Part shown: positions 1-6,889 of the stretch, in pieces
Layout of the letters: each line of letters begins with the position of its first letter
How positions within the stretch are numbered: position 1 is the first letter of the stretch
Program-made: the position numbers and the translations under genes
Assembly (NCBI GenBank): GCA_944353735.1
Contig: CALVPU010000235.1
Span: 1-8,933, forward strand
Length of the DNA: 8,933 nucleotides
From: an uncultured Eubacteriales bacterium
GTDB taxonomy: Bacteria; Bacillota; Clostridia; Christensenellales; Aristaeellaceae
Direction of reading: 5' to 3'
The notes under the pieces: model-generated
What the model was told of the DNA's origin: nothing
Seen by the model: the letters and a program-made list of their open reading frames with translations, nothing else
Databases searched by the model: none

Positions 1-1077
1 GGGAAGCGCGTCGCGCCGCAGCGGCTGCGGGAGCGGTTCGCCGGGCACCGGCTGCGCGGGGGATGGGGTCACGCGCGGGGCGCCGGCGGCATCGAGCCGC
101 GCGGTTCCGGCGTCCGGCAGCGCAGCGGCGGCGGGTATTTCCGCGCGCGGCGGGAGAAAATAAAGGGCGTTCGGCGTGCGCTCGGCAATCGTGCCGCCGG
201 CAAGCGCCAGCCGTCCGCGACGCCGTGCGCACAGCGCGACCAATTCGACCAGACGATCGTGCTCGAGCGGCTGCGGGCAGGCGGCGCGCAGCGCGCGGCG
301 CAGCACCGCCTCGTCGGCGTCCTCCGGCCTGCGGATGCGCCGTCCATAAGGACCGTCATCCAGCCGCGTTCTGAGGAAATCGTCCGCCAGCGCGCGCATG
401 AAGCGGTTTTCGCAGCGCGCTGCCTCGGCGTATCGCGCCAGCGCGCGCGCCGCTGCGGGATAGGATTCCTCCAGCGCGGGCAGCCCATGCAGGCGCAGGG
501 CGTTGCGCGGCGTGTCCGGGGAAAAGTTGGTCGCGTCGGTGCGCCACGCGACGCCGCGCGCGCGCAGCGCTTCCTCGAGCGCACGGCGCGGCGTGTTGAG
601 CAGCGGGCGGTACAGGTCACCGGAGCGCACCGCCATGCCGGCGGCGCCGTCGGGACCAGCGCCGCGCAGCAGGTGCATCAACACCGTCTCCGCTTGGTCG
701 TCCAGATGGTGTGCCAGCGCGATCCAATCCGCGCCGGCGTCGCGGCGGATGCGCCGCAGCGCCTCGTAGCGCGCGCGCCGCGCGGCGGTCTCCACGCCCT
801 CGCCCCGCGCGCGCGCCAGCGCCGGCACGTCCACGTGCGCGATGCGCAGGGGCACGCCCAACGAATCGCACAGCGACTGGCAGAAAGCCATGTCCGCGAC
901 GGACGCCGCGCCGCGCAGGCCGTGCTCGATGTGCGCGGCAGTCAGCGCGAGCGAGAGCCGCTCGCGCGCCTCCGCGAGCAGGCACAGCAGCGCCACGGAG
1001 TCCGCGCCGCCCGAGACAGCGACGAGCAGATGACGCCCCCTCGCCTCGGCGAAATCGGGCAGTTCGGCGTGACCCAT
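1..1077 (-). CDS. tilS: tRNA(Ile)-lysidine synthase TilS, 5' part (runs off left edge)
   Basis: TilS uses ATP to attach lysine to C34 of the AUA-reading tRNA(Ile), changing both its codon and amino-acid specificity; it is a cytoplasmic and normally essential enzyme. The frame is open for 359 codons with no stop before the window edge. Family members are usually somewhat over 400 residues, so part of the C-terminal domain is missing. Seen in the protein: the N-type PP-loop SGGADS (residues 22-27) after a short beta strand, EHGLRG (51-56), AHHLDDQAET (122-131), the PLLNTPR segment (about 158-164) and DATNFSPDTPRNALR (181-195), all in the TilS order. The ATG at 1077 follows GGAGGGG at a 6-base spacing and gives only about 20 residues before the PP-loop, slightly shorter than usual. 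It is transcribed divergently from spoIVB. The ATP-binding motif and the RN-containing segment together make TilS much more likely than another PP-loop enzyme. Confidence 0.94.
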   Translation of the reverse strand, partial: MGHAELPDFAEARGRHLLVAVSGGADSVALLCLLAEARERLSLALTAAHIEHGLRGAASVADMAFCQSLCDSLGVPLRIAHVDVPALARARGEGVETAARRARYEALRRIRRDAGADWIALAHHLDDQAETVLMHLLRGAGPDGAAGMAVRSGDLYRPLLNTPRRALEEALRARGVAWRTDATNFSPDTPRNALRLHGLPALEESYPAAARALARYAEAARCENRFMRALADDFLRTRLDDGPYGRRIRRPEDADEAVLRRALRAACPQPLEHDRLVELVALCARRRGRLALAGGTIAERTPNALYFLPPRAEIPAAAALPDAGTARLDAAGAPRVTPSPAQPVPGEPLPQPLRRDALP

Positions 1078-1102
1078 GAGACACCCCTCCACAATACCCT
1101 TC

Positions 1103-1131
1103 ATTATATCGGAAAACGCGCGCAAAGGCAA
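1103..1131 (-). promoter_or_regulatory. housekeeping (sigma-A type) promoter of tilS
   Basis: Reading the minus strand, TTGCCT (1131-1126) is followed by exactly 17 bases and then a perfect TATAAT (1108-1103). The predicted transcription start lies a few bases upstream of the GGAGGGG ribosome-binding site, so the leader would be very short. The match to the consensus stands out in a GC-rich background. Confidence 0.75.
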
Positions 1132-1397
1132 CGGGATTTCCGAGAATTCGGTGTAAAACGTGGGATATTCTGGCGAGCGGCGCGATACATAATCGTGGGA
1201 GCGGCGCGTCCCGCCGCTGGCTGTCAGGAATTGCCGCTGCTGGCGCGGATTTCCGCCAGCCTGCCGGGCGCGGCGCATCGCTCGCCGCAGACCATCCATT
1301 CCCTCTGCGCGGCTGATTTGCCAGCATACGGGCAAACGGCTCCGGAGAAGTTAGTCAGAGGAACCGCGCGGGTCCTGAATGAAAGGAGGAATGGCGC
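1132..1397. other. divergent spacer between tilS and spoIVB
   Basis: The tilS-spoIVB spacer is 320 bases in all; this is the part beyond the tilS promoter. No credible gene is visible: the open frames that cross it have no family-like sequence. It holds a small palindrome CCGA-GAAT-TCGG (1140-1151) and a 7-base-pair hairpin GCTGGCG/CGCCAGC (1239-1245 with 1254-1260, 8-base loop). An AT-richer patch near 1160-1195 contains GATATT and CATAAT and could hold the spoIVB promoter. The ribosome-binding site of spoIVB, AAAGGAGG, lies at 1382-1389. Confidence 0.6.
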
Positions 1398-2651
1398 ATG
1401 AACGATGGAAAGCTGCACCGGCGCGCAGGCGCGCTGCTGGCTGCGGCGGTGATGACGTTTTTATCGCCGCAGGTGGGCGCGATCGCCGGCCTGCCGGATG
1501 CGCTGGTCATGCAGACGGGCGGCGTGGCGAGCGTTGAGGCGGCGCTGCCGCTGAGCGCGGAGGTGACGGCGGGCGGCGAGGCGGTGCTCGCCGGGGTGGA
1601 CCGCGGCGAAGACGGTTGGCTCAACCTCACGGCGAAGGAGGCGGCGGGCACGGCGGAGGTCGTGTTCCGGCTGCTGGGCGTGCTGCCGGTCAAGACGATG
1701 ACGGTCACCGTGGAGCCGCCGCGCGTGCTGGTGCCGGGCGGACAGTCGCTCGGCGTGGCGGTGGAGACGCAGGGACTGGTGGTCGTGGGCGCATCCGATC
1801 TCGGCGGCGAAACCTCGCCGGCGCAGGCGGCGGGAATCCGTCCGGGCGACGTGATTCGCAGCGTCGACGGAACAGAGGTGGACAGCGCGGAGGCGCTTTC
1901 GGCGATGATCGCGCGGCAAGGCGATGAGGCGGTGCAGGTGGAAGTGCTGCGCGAGGGCGAAGTGCTGTCGTTCAACGTCCTGCCGCAGATCGATCCGCGC
2001 GACCAGACGCGCAGGCTCGGCGTCTGGGTGCGCGAGAGCACGGCGGGCGTCGGCACGCTGACGTATTATGATCCGCAAAGCGGCGGATTCGGCGCGCTGG
2101 GCCACGCCATCACCGACGTGGATACGGGCATCCTGTTTCCCGTCGCCGATGGCGCGGTGTACGAAAACGAGGTCGTCGCCGTCACCCGCGGCGAGGCGGG
2201 AGAGCCAGGCGAGCTGACCGGCGCATTCTTCGAGGCGGCGCACGCGCTGGGCGACATCGAGCGCAACACGCAGTTCGGCGTGTTCGGCACGGCGGACGAA
2301 CCGCTGACGGACGGCGCGCTGTATCCCGAGGGATTGCCTGTGGCGTCGCGCGGCGAGGTGCACACGGGCGATGCGCAGATCCTCACCACGATCGATGGCG
2401 GCGAGGTGCGCGCCTACGACTGTGAGATCGAAAAGCTCGCCGACCAGTCCGAGCCGCAGACGCGCTCCATGGTCGTGCGCGTCACCGATCCCGAGCTTCT
2501 CGAGCAGACCGGCGGCATCGTGCAGGGCATGTCCGGTTCACCCATCGTGCAGGACGGCAAGCTCGTCGGCGCGGTGACGCACGTGTTCGTCGACGATCCG
2601 ACGCGCGGCTACGGCGTGTACATCGAGTGGATGCTCGACGCGGCGGCGTAA
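1398..2651 (+). CDS. spoIVB: SpoIVB serine peptidase (S55 family), sporulation signal protease
   Basis: SpoIVB is made in the forespore and secreted into the space between the two spore membranes. In Bacillus it cleaves SpoIVFA, which releases SpoIVFB to activate sigma-K. The 417-residue product is close to the 426 residues of the B. subtilis protein. In order: a hydrophobic signal or anchor segment (about 10-30), an N-terminal region with the typical LPDALVMQTGG start (32-42), a PDZ domain (about 115-197, with AQAAGIRPGDVI at 142-153), and the S55 peptidase domain (about 205-414). The catalytic motifs are intact: GALGHAITD with His236, and QGMSGSPI with Ser379. Asp364 lies 15 residues before the serine, where I recall the third triad residue of the Bacillus enzyme. 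The ATG at 1398 is chosen because AAAGGAGG ends 8 bases before it; the ATG at 1391 is out of frame and too close. spo0A follows after 157 bases, the classic sporulation gene order. Confidence 0.96.
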   Translation: MNDGKLHRRAGALLAAAVMTFLSPQVGAIAGLPDALVMQTGGVASVEAALPLSAEVTAGGEAVLAGVDRGEDGWLNLTAKEAAGTAEVVFRLLGVLPVKTMTVTVEPPRVLVPGGQSLGVAVETQGLVVVGASDLGGETSPAQAAGIRPGDVIRSVDGTEVDSAEALSAMIARQGDEAVQVEVLREGEVLSFNVLPQIDPRDQTRRLGVWVRESTAGVGTLTYYDPQSGGFGALGHAITDVDTGILFPVADGAVYENEVVAVTRGEAGEPGELTGAFFEAAHALGDIERNTQFGVFGTADEPLTDGALYPEGLPVASRGEVHTGDAQILTTIDGGEVRAYDCEIEKLADQSEPQTRSMVVRVTDPELLEQTGGIVQGMSGSPIVQDGKLVGAVTHVFVDDPTRGYGVYIEWMLDAAA

Positions 2652-2684
2652 GCGCGTTAACTTCCCAAAAAAGTGCGCGGGCGT

Positions 2685-2714
2685 GCAGGAATTCAATGGA
2701 GGGGCGTAGAACGT
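2685..2714 (+). promoter_or_regulatory. candidate sigma-H promoter of spo0A, followed by a GC-rich leader
   Basis: GCAGGAATT (2685-2693) fits the sigma-H -35 consensus RnAGGAwWW at every position. Twelve bases later GTAGAACGT (2706-2714) fits the -10 consensus RnnGAATww at 7 of 9 positions. In Bacillus and Clostridium spo0A has a sigma-H-dependent promoter in just this place. The predicted start near 2721 leaves a leader of about 88 bases. The leader contains a small ACGC-TTCG-GCGT hairpin (2746-2757) with the stable UUCG loop, and no T-run. The consensus is from memory, and the two -10 mismatches make this a candidate only. Confidence 0.45.
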
Positions 2715-2808
2715 AAAAACTGAATGCCCATCCGGGGTGCAGCGAACGCTTCGGCGTCGGGGCGCGCTGCCGCGCTCCGGCGCCGCGAGCACACGGGAGG
2801 CGAAGCGC

Positions 2809-3525
2809 ATGGGGCTGCGCAGGTGCGCGGTGGCGGCGTCGGCGATGGATGCGGGGAAATTGTGCCGGGTGCTGGAAGCGCTCGGTTACGCCCATGTTCT
2901 GACGGCGCGGGACGGGGAAGAGGCGCTTTCGCTGGTGCGCGGATTCAGCGTCGAGGCGCTGGTCACGGACGCGGTGTTGCCGCGCATTGACGGCGCGGAA
3001 TTGATCCGGCGCGCCTACGCCATGCCGCTGGCGGTCTATCCGATGGCGGCGCTCATCGTCCCGGCGGGGTTTCGCGTTCCCGATATCCCGTGCTGCGCCG
3101 TGGTCCATCCGCCCGTCTCCCGTTCAGCGCTCGAGGCGGCGCTGGCTTCGCAGGCACCCGCGCTGCGGCAGATCCCGGTGCAGAAGCGCCGGCTGGCGAG
3201 TGACGCGCTTGCGTCGCTGGGCGTGCCCGCGCATCGCGGCGCGGACTGTCTGGCGCGCGCCGTGGAACTGGCGTGGCTGGATGCGCGCTATCTGCGCGGG
3301 CTGACCACGCGCCTGTATCCGGCGGTCGGCGCCGAGTTCGGCATGACGGGGCGCGCTGTGGAACGCGCGATCCGCTATGTGATCGACGACGCCTGGCGGC
3401 GCGGCGAGATCGAGGCGCAGTACCGGCTGTTTGGCAATACCATCGACGCGAGGCGCGGCTGCCCGACGTGCAGCGAAATGATCGCGCGGATCGCGGATAT
3501 ACTACGTTGGGAGGGAAGAGCATGA
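2809..3525 (+). CDS. spo0A: Spo0A-type sporulation transcription factor with degenerate receiver domain
   Basis: Spo0A is the DNA-binding response regulator that commits the cell to sporulation. The product has 238 residues against 267 in B. subtilis. The C-terminal effector domain (about 132-236) is unmistakable: LGVPAH (137-142), LYPAVG (169-174), then the recognition region AVERAIRYVIDDAWRRGEIE (183-202), LFGNT (207-211) and PTCSEMIARIAD (219-230). One residue appears deleted after GVPAH compared with Bacillus. The N-terminal half (1-115) has the receiver pattern but is worn: the acidic pair after strand 1 is replaced by Ala/Ser (AASA, 9-12), the switch Thr by Val/Pro (LIVPAG, 82-87), and the conserved Lys by His100 (VVHPP). 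Asp54 in TDAVLPRIDG is kept as a candidate phospho-acceptor. The ATG at 2809 follows GGGAGG with 8 bases between; a GTG at 2737 would add only non-receiver sequence. The stop overlaps the deoB start (ATGA). Position next to spoIVB supports it being the orthologue rather than a stray paralogue. Confidence 0.9.
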   Translation: MGLRRCAVAASAMDAGKLCRVLEALGYAHVLTARDGEEALSLVRGFSVEALVTDAVLPRIDGAELIRRAYAMPLAVYPMAALIVPAGFRVPDIPCCAVVHPPVSRSALEAALASQAPALRQIPVQKRRLASDALASLGVPAHRGADCLARAVELAWLDARYLRGLTTRLYPAVGAEFGMTGRAVERAIRYVIDDAWRRGEIEAQYRLFGNTIDARRGCPTCSEMIARIADILRWEGRA

Positions 3526-4706
3526 AAAGGATGAAGCATGTGGTTCTGGTGGTGCTCGACGGCGCTGGCGCCGGCTGGCAGCCGGACGCGGACAGATATG
3601 GCGACGTGGGCGCGAACACGCTGCGCCACGTCATCGAGCAGGAGCATCCGGAGATCCCCAATCTGACGGAAATGGGCCTGCTCAAGGCGATCGGCATGCA
3701 CCCCGCGGACGAGGACGATCCCATCGGCTGCTACGGCACCATGCTGGAGCGCGCCGCGGGCAAGGACACCACCACCGGTCACTGGGAACTGGCGGGTCTG
3801 ACGCTGGAGAAGCCCTTTCCGACTTATCCGAACGGCTTCCCCAAAGAAGTTATCGACGAGTTCGAGCGCGAGACCGGCATGGGCACGCTCGGCAACTGCG
3901 TCGCCTCGGGCACGCAGATCATCGAGGAACTGGGGCCGGAGCACATCCGTACCGGCAAGCTGATCGTCTACACCTCGGCGGACAGCGTGTTTCAGGTCGC
4001 CGCGCACGAGGCCATCGTGCCGCCGACGGAGCTGTGGCATATCTGCCGCACGGCGCGCCGCATCCTCAAGGGCGACCACAACGTCGGTCGCGTCATCGCC
4101 CGCCCGTTCATCGGCAATCCCGGCGCGTTCGTGCGCACCGGCAACCGCCGCGATTTTTCCGTCGATCCCGTCGGCAAGACGATGCTCGACGTCGTCAAGG
4201 GCGACGGCATGGACGTGCTCGGCGTGGGCAAGATCGAGGACATCTTCAATCATCGCGGCCTGACGCAGTCCAATCACGCCGCCGGCAACGAGGCGTGCAC
4301 CGACGCGATCGTCGAGTTCATGAAAAGGGACCACTGGCGCGGGCTGCTGTTTGCCAACCTCGTGGATACGGACATGCTCTACGGTCACCGCAACGACGTG
4401 CCGGGCTTTGCCCGCGCGCTGGAGGCGTTCGACCGGCGCCTGCCGGAGATCCTCAAGCTGCTCGGCGACGACGGCATGCTCATCATCACCGCCGATCACG
4501 GTTGCGATCCCGCCTATCCCACCACGGACCACACGCGCGAGCGCGTACCGCTGCTGGCGTGGGGACTGGGGCTGAAGGAGGGCGTCGATCTGGGCGAGCG
4601 CGCGACGTTCGCCGACGTCTCCGCCACTGTGCTCGAGGCGCTCGGCTGCCGCCAGCGTCTGGACGGGACCTCGTTCTATCGCGACGTGCTTCTCGAGGAA
4701 AATTGA
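3522..4706 (+). CDS. deoB: phosphopentomutase DeoB
   Basis: DeoB interconverts ribose or deoxyribose 1-phosphate and 5-phosphate, linking nucleoside breakdown to the pentose phosphate pathway; it is cytoplasmic and uses two manganese ions. At 394 residues it matches the usual length. It belongs to the alkaline phosphatase superfamily and all key residues are visible: Asp13 in VVLDGAGAG, the phosphorylated Thr85 in AGKDTTTGHWE, Asp284 and His289 in VDTDMLYGHRND, Asp325-His326 in ITADHG, and His337 in TDHTRERVP. Their spacing agrees with the B. cereus enzyme as I remember it, with a constant offset of two from the third motif on. The ATG at 3522 has GGGAGGG six bases upstream; the spo0A stop TGA sits inside the overlapping ATGA, so translation is probably coupled. 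A second in-frame ATG at 3531 lacks its own well-spaced site. A strong terminator follows. Confidence 0.97.
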   Translation: MKRMKHVVLVVLDGAGAGWQPDADRYGDVGANTLRHVIEQEHPEIPNLTEMGLLKAIGMHPADEDDPIGCYGTMLERAAGKDTTTGHWELAGLTLEKPFPTYPNGFPKEVIDEFERETGMGTLGNCVASGTQIIEELGPEHIRTGKLIVYTSADSVFQVAAHEAIVPPTELWHICRTARRILKGDHNVGRVIARPFIGNPGAFVRTGNRRDFSVDPVGKTMLDVVKGDGMDVLGVGKIEDIFNHRGLTQSNHAAGNEACTDAIVEFMKRDHWRGLLFANLVDTDMLYGHRNDVPGFARALEAFDRRLPEILKLLGDDGMLIITADHGCDPAYPTTDHTRERVPLLAWGLGLKEGVDLGERATFADVSATVLEALGCRQRLDGTSFYRDVLLEEN

Positions 4707-4748
4707 CCGAATTGACCGCGCCGCGCGCAAAATCAAAACAAACGCTTT

Positions 4749-4784
4749 GCCCGCATCCGGCTGCGCGCCGGATGCGGGCTTTTT
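4749..4784 (+). terminator. intrinsic terminator after deoB
   Basis: A perfect 12-base-pair stem, GCCCGCATCCGG (4749-4760) with CCGGATGCGGGC (4768-4779), has a 7-base loop and is followed directly by TTTTT (4780-4784). It lies 42 bases after the deoB stop and closes the spoIVB-spo0A-deoB unit before the promoter of the next operon. Confidence 0.95.
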
Positions 4785-4806
4785 GCCGCCCGCGTACCCG
4801 TTGGGA

Positions 4807-4835
4807 TTGAATTTTCGCCGCGCCGAATGTATAAT
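4807..4835 (+). promoter_or_regulatory. housekeeping promoter of the moxR-DUF58-DUF4129 operon
   Basis: TTGAAT (4807-4812), 17 bases, then a perfect TATAAT (4830-4835). The transcription start would be near 4842, about 27 bases before the chosen moxR start at 4869. This also rules out the in-frame ATG at 4827, which overlaps the -10 element. Confidence 0.8.
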
Positions 4836-4868
4836 GGTTTCAACAACCAAGAAATGGAAGTGTATGCG

Positions 4869-5819
4869 ATGAAGTACGCCGACATCGCGCCGCTGGCGGC
4901 GGCGCTGAACCGCAACATCGGCAAGGTGATCGTGGGCAAGGCGCGCGAGACCGAGCTGATCCTCGCCGCGCTGTTTGCCGGCGGTCACGTGCTGCTCGAG
5001 GACGTGCCCGGCACGGGCAAGACGACCTTCGCCAAGTCACTGGCGCGCTCGCTGGACTGCGCCTTCGCCCGTGTGCAGTTCACGCCGGACCTGCTGCCGG
5101 CGGACATAACCGGCATGCGCGTGCTGAACCAGCAGACGGGCGCGTTCGCCTTTCTGAAAGGACCGGTGTTCACCAACGTGCTGCTCGCGGACGAGATCAA
5201 CCGCGCCACGCCGCGTACGCAGTCGGCGCTGCTGGAGTGCATGGAGGAGCGGCAGGTGACCGAGGGCGGCGAGACCTATGCGCTCGAAGCGCCCTTTCTG
5301 GTCATCGCGACGCAGAATCCGGTGGAGACGCAGGGCACCTTCCCGCTGCCGGAGGCGCAGCTGGACCGCTTTCTGATCCGCGTTTCGCTGGGCTATCCGC
5401 GCACGCGCGATGAGGCGGTCGCGCTGATGCAGCGCTTCGCGGCGGACGATCCTTTCGCGGCGCTGGAGCCGGTGGCGCAGAAGGGCGATCTGGCAGGCGC
5501 GGCGCGGCTGTGCGCCCAGTGCCACGTCTCCGAGGCGGTCATGGCGTACATCGCCGACCTCGCCGAGGCGGCGCGCGATCCGGAAAAGGTGCGGCTCGGT
5601 CCCTCGCCGCGCGCCATGCTGGCGCTGATGCGCGCGGCGCAGTCGCTGGCGGCAATCCGTGGCAGGGACTACGTCATTCCCGACGACGTCAAGGAGCTGG
5701 CGCTGCCGGTGCTGGCGCACCGCATCGTGCCGCGCGGACTGGGCGACCACGCGCGGGCGGAGGAATTCCTGCGCGAACTGCTTGACAGGGTTCCCGTGCC
5801 CACCGAGGCGGGCGCATGA
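4869..5819 (+). CDS. MoxR-family AAA+ ATPase
   Basis: MoxR proteins are ATP-driven chaperone-like ATPases that work with DUF58/von Willebrand-like partners; the substrate here is unknown. The 316-residue product has the full AAA_3 layout: Walker A VPGTGKTT (46-53), the FTPDLLPADITG segment (71-82), Walker B VLLADEINRA (104-113), sensor 1 IATQNP (146-151) with Asn150, LPEAQLDRF (160-168) with the arginine-finger candidate Arg167, and the lid domain with sensor-2 region GPSPRAML in the C-terminal third. The start at 4869 is preferred because a weak site GGAAG (4856-4860) lies 8 bases upstream and because upstream in-frame ATGs (4827, 4854) overlap the promoter or lack a site. The stop overlaps the next start (ATGA at 5816), so it is the first gene of a coupled three-gene operon. 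Its function is inferred from family and neighbours only. Confidence 0.95.
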   Translation: MKYADIAPLAAALNRNIGKVIVGKARETELILAALFAGGHVLLEDVPGTGKTTFAKSLARSLDCAFARVQFTPDLLPADITGMRVLNQQTGAFAFLKGPVFTNVLLADEINRATPRTQSALLECMEERQVTEGGETYALEAPFLVIATQNPVETQGTFPLPEAQLDRFLIRVSLGYPRTRDEAVALMQRFAADDPFAALEPVAQKGDLAGAARLCAQCHVSEAVMAYIADLAEAARDPEKVRLGPSPRAMLALMRAAQSLAAIRGRDYVIPDDVKELALPVLAHRIVPRGLGDHARAEEFLRELLDRVPVPTEAGA

Positions 5820-6889
5820 ACGTGCTGGTCGTGCTCGCCGTGCTCGCCGCACTGTGCGCTGGCTACGGGCTCCTGCTGAGCCGGGCGGGGCTGCGGGGAC
5901 TGACCTGCACCCGCCGCTTTGCGCGCCGCGCGGCGTTCGAGGGCGACGAGGGCGAGATGATCGAGGTCATCGGCAACGACAGACCGCTGATCGTACCGTG
6001 GCTGCGCGTGGAGAGCCGCATTTCCCGCCACCTGCAGTTCGGTCGGCAGGAGAATCTGGACGTCAGCGGCAGCATGTATCACAAGAGCCTGTTTACGCTC
6101 ATGCCCTATCAGCGCATTACCCGCCGGCACAGGGTCAGATTTCTGCACCGCGGCGAATACAACATCGGCAGCGCGTCGCTCACCGCCGGCGACCTTACCG
6201 GTCTGTTTCAGTGCAGCCGCGAGATCCGCACGGACGCGGCGGTGACGGTCTATCCGCGCCTGCTCGATGACCGCGAGTTGCCGATGCCGTTTTCGCGGCT
6301 CATCGGCGAGTGGATGATGGAGCGGCAGCTGCAGCGGGATCCGTTTTTGATCAACAGCATCCGCCCGTACCGTCCGGGCGATCCGGTGCGGGACATTCAC
6401 TGGCCGGCGACGGCGCGCACGGGCGAGGCGCATGTGCGGGTGCACGACTTCTCCGCACAGACGCGCCTGATGGTGGTGCTCAACGCCCAGCTCAAGGAGA
6501 ACCAGTGGGACAATCTGATGGAGTACGAGCAGGATGCGATCGAGCGGGAAATCTCTCTGGCGGCGACATTGTGCGTGCGCGCTCTGCGCGCGGGGCTGAC
6601 GGCGGGGTTTGCCGCCAACATGCCCGTCGGGATGGGGGAGGAGAGCGCGCTGCTGCTGCCGTCCGGCGGAGAGGCGCGCGAGGAGGAACTGCTGACGGCA
6701 TTCGCGCGGCTGCGCATCGTGCGCACGCGCAGCTTCAACACGTTTTTGGAAGGGCTGTGCGCCCTGTCAGACATGGATATGGTCGTGCTTTCGCCCTATG
6801 ACAGCGCGGCGCTGCAGCTGCGGCTGGCGGCGCTGCGCGCGCGGGGCAACACGGTGCGCCTGTTCGTGCTGGAAGGAGGCTCGCGATGA
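5816..6889 (+). CDS. DUF58 domain protein (MoxR partner), membrane-anchored
   Basis: DUF58 proteins are usually encoded directly after moxR and are thought to be its partner; no reaction is established. The 357-residue product starts with one hydrophobic segment (about 2-21), fewer than the two many relatives have. A beta-rich region follows (about 30-145). The DUF58 signature is clear: IRPYRPGDPVRDIHWPATAR at 182-201, then the HVRVHD strand (206-211). The part from 217 onward has a von Willebrand-like pattern, but the metal-site Asp-x-Ser-x-Ser is absent: the strand reads LMVVLNAQLKEN (218-229), with Asn223 where Asp is expected. The ATG at 5816 is preceded by GAGG (5805-5808) and overlaps the moxR stop; the stop overlaps the next start in the same ATGA arrangement. 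Confidence 0.93.
   Translation: MNVLVVLAVLAALCAGYGLLLSRAGLRGLTCTRRFARRAAFEGDEGEMIEVIGNDRPLIVPWLRVESRISRHLQFGRQENLDVSGSMYHKSLFTLMPYQRITRRHRVRFLHRGEYNIGSASLTAGDLTGLFQCSREIRTDAAVTVYPRLLDDRELPMPFSRLIGEWMMERQLQRDPFLINSIRPYRPGDPVRDIHWPATARTGEAHVRVHDFSAQTRLMVVLNAQLKENQWDNLMEYEQDAIEREISLAATLCVRALRAGLTAGFAANMPVGMGEESALLLPSGGEAREEELLTAFARLRIVRTRSFNTFLEGLCALSDMDMVVLSPYDSAALQLRLAALRARGNTVRLFVLEGGSR

Noticed and set aside
1163..1193. Possible forespore (sigma-G/F) promoter GGATA...CATAAT before spoIVB
   Set aside because: The -10 resembles the consensus, but the spacing to GGATA is 20 bases and the gene is over 200 bases away. It is too weak to call without transcript data.
617..1327. Minus-strand open frame of 236 codons covering the tilS start
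   Set aside because: It is out of frame with TilS, composed mainly of Arg, Ala and Gly, and runs through the tilS promoter.
259..1401. Plus-strand open frame of 380 codons across tilS and the spacer
   Set aside because: It is the codon-register antisense of tilS, Arg/Ala/Gln-rich and without family motifs. The minus strand gives an intact TilS with all motifs.
2737..2808. N-terminal extension of Spo0A from a GTG at 2737
   Set aside because: The extra residues are Arg-rich and unlike any receiver start, and the ATG at 2809 has its own well-spaced GGGAGG.
4827..4868. N-terminal extension of MoxR from the ATG at 4827
   Set aside because: That ATG overlaps the TATAAT of the promoter, so it would not be on the transcript.
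3375..4988. Minus-strand open frame of 537 codons opposite deoB
   Set aside because: Antisense shadow caused by high GC; it crosses the terminator and the moxR promoter and shows no recognisable domain. The same applies to the long antisense frames at 1461-2363, 5037-5852 and 6796-8136.
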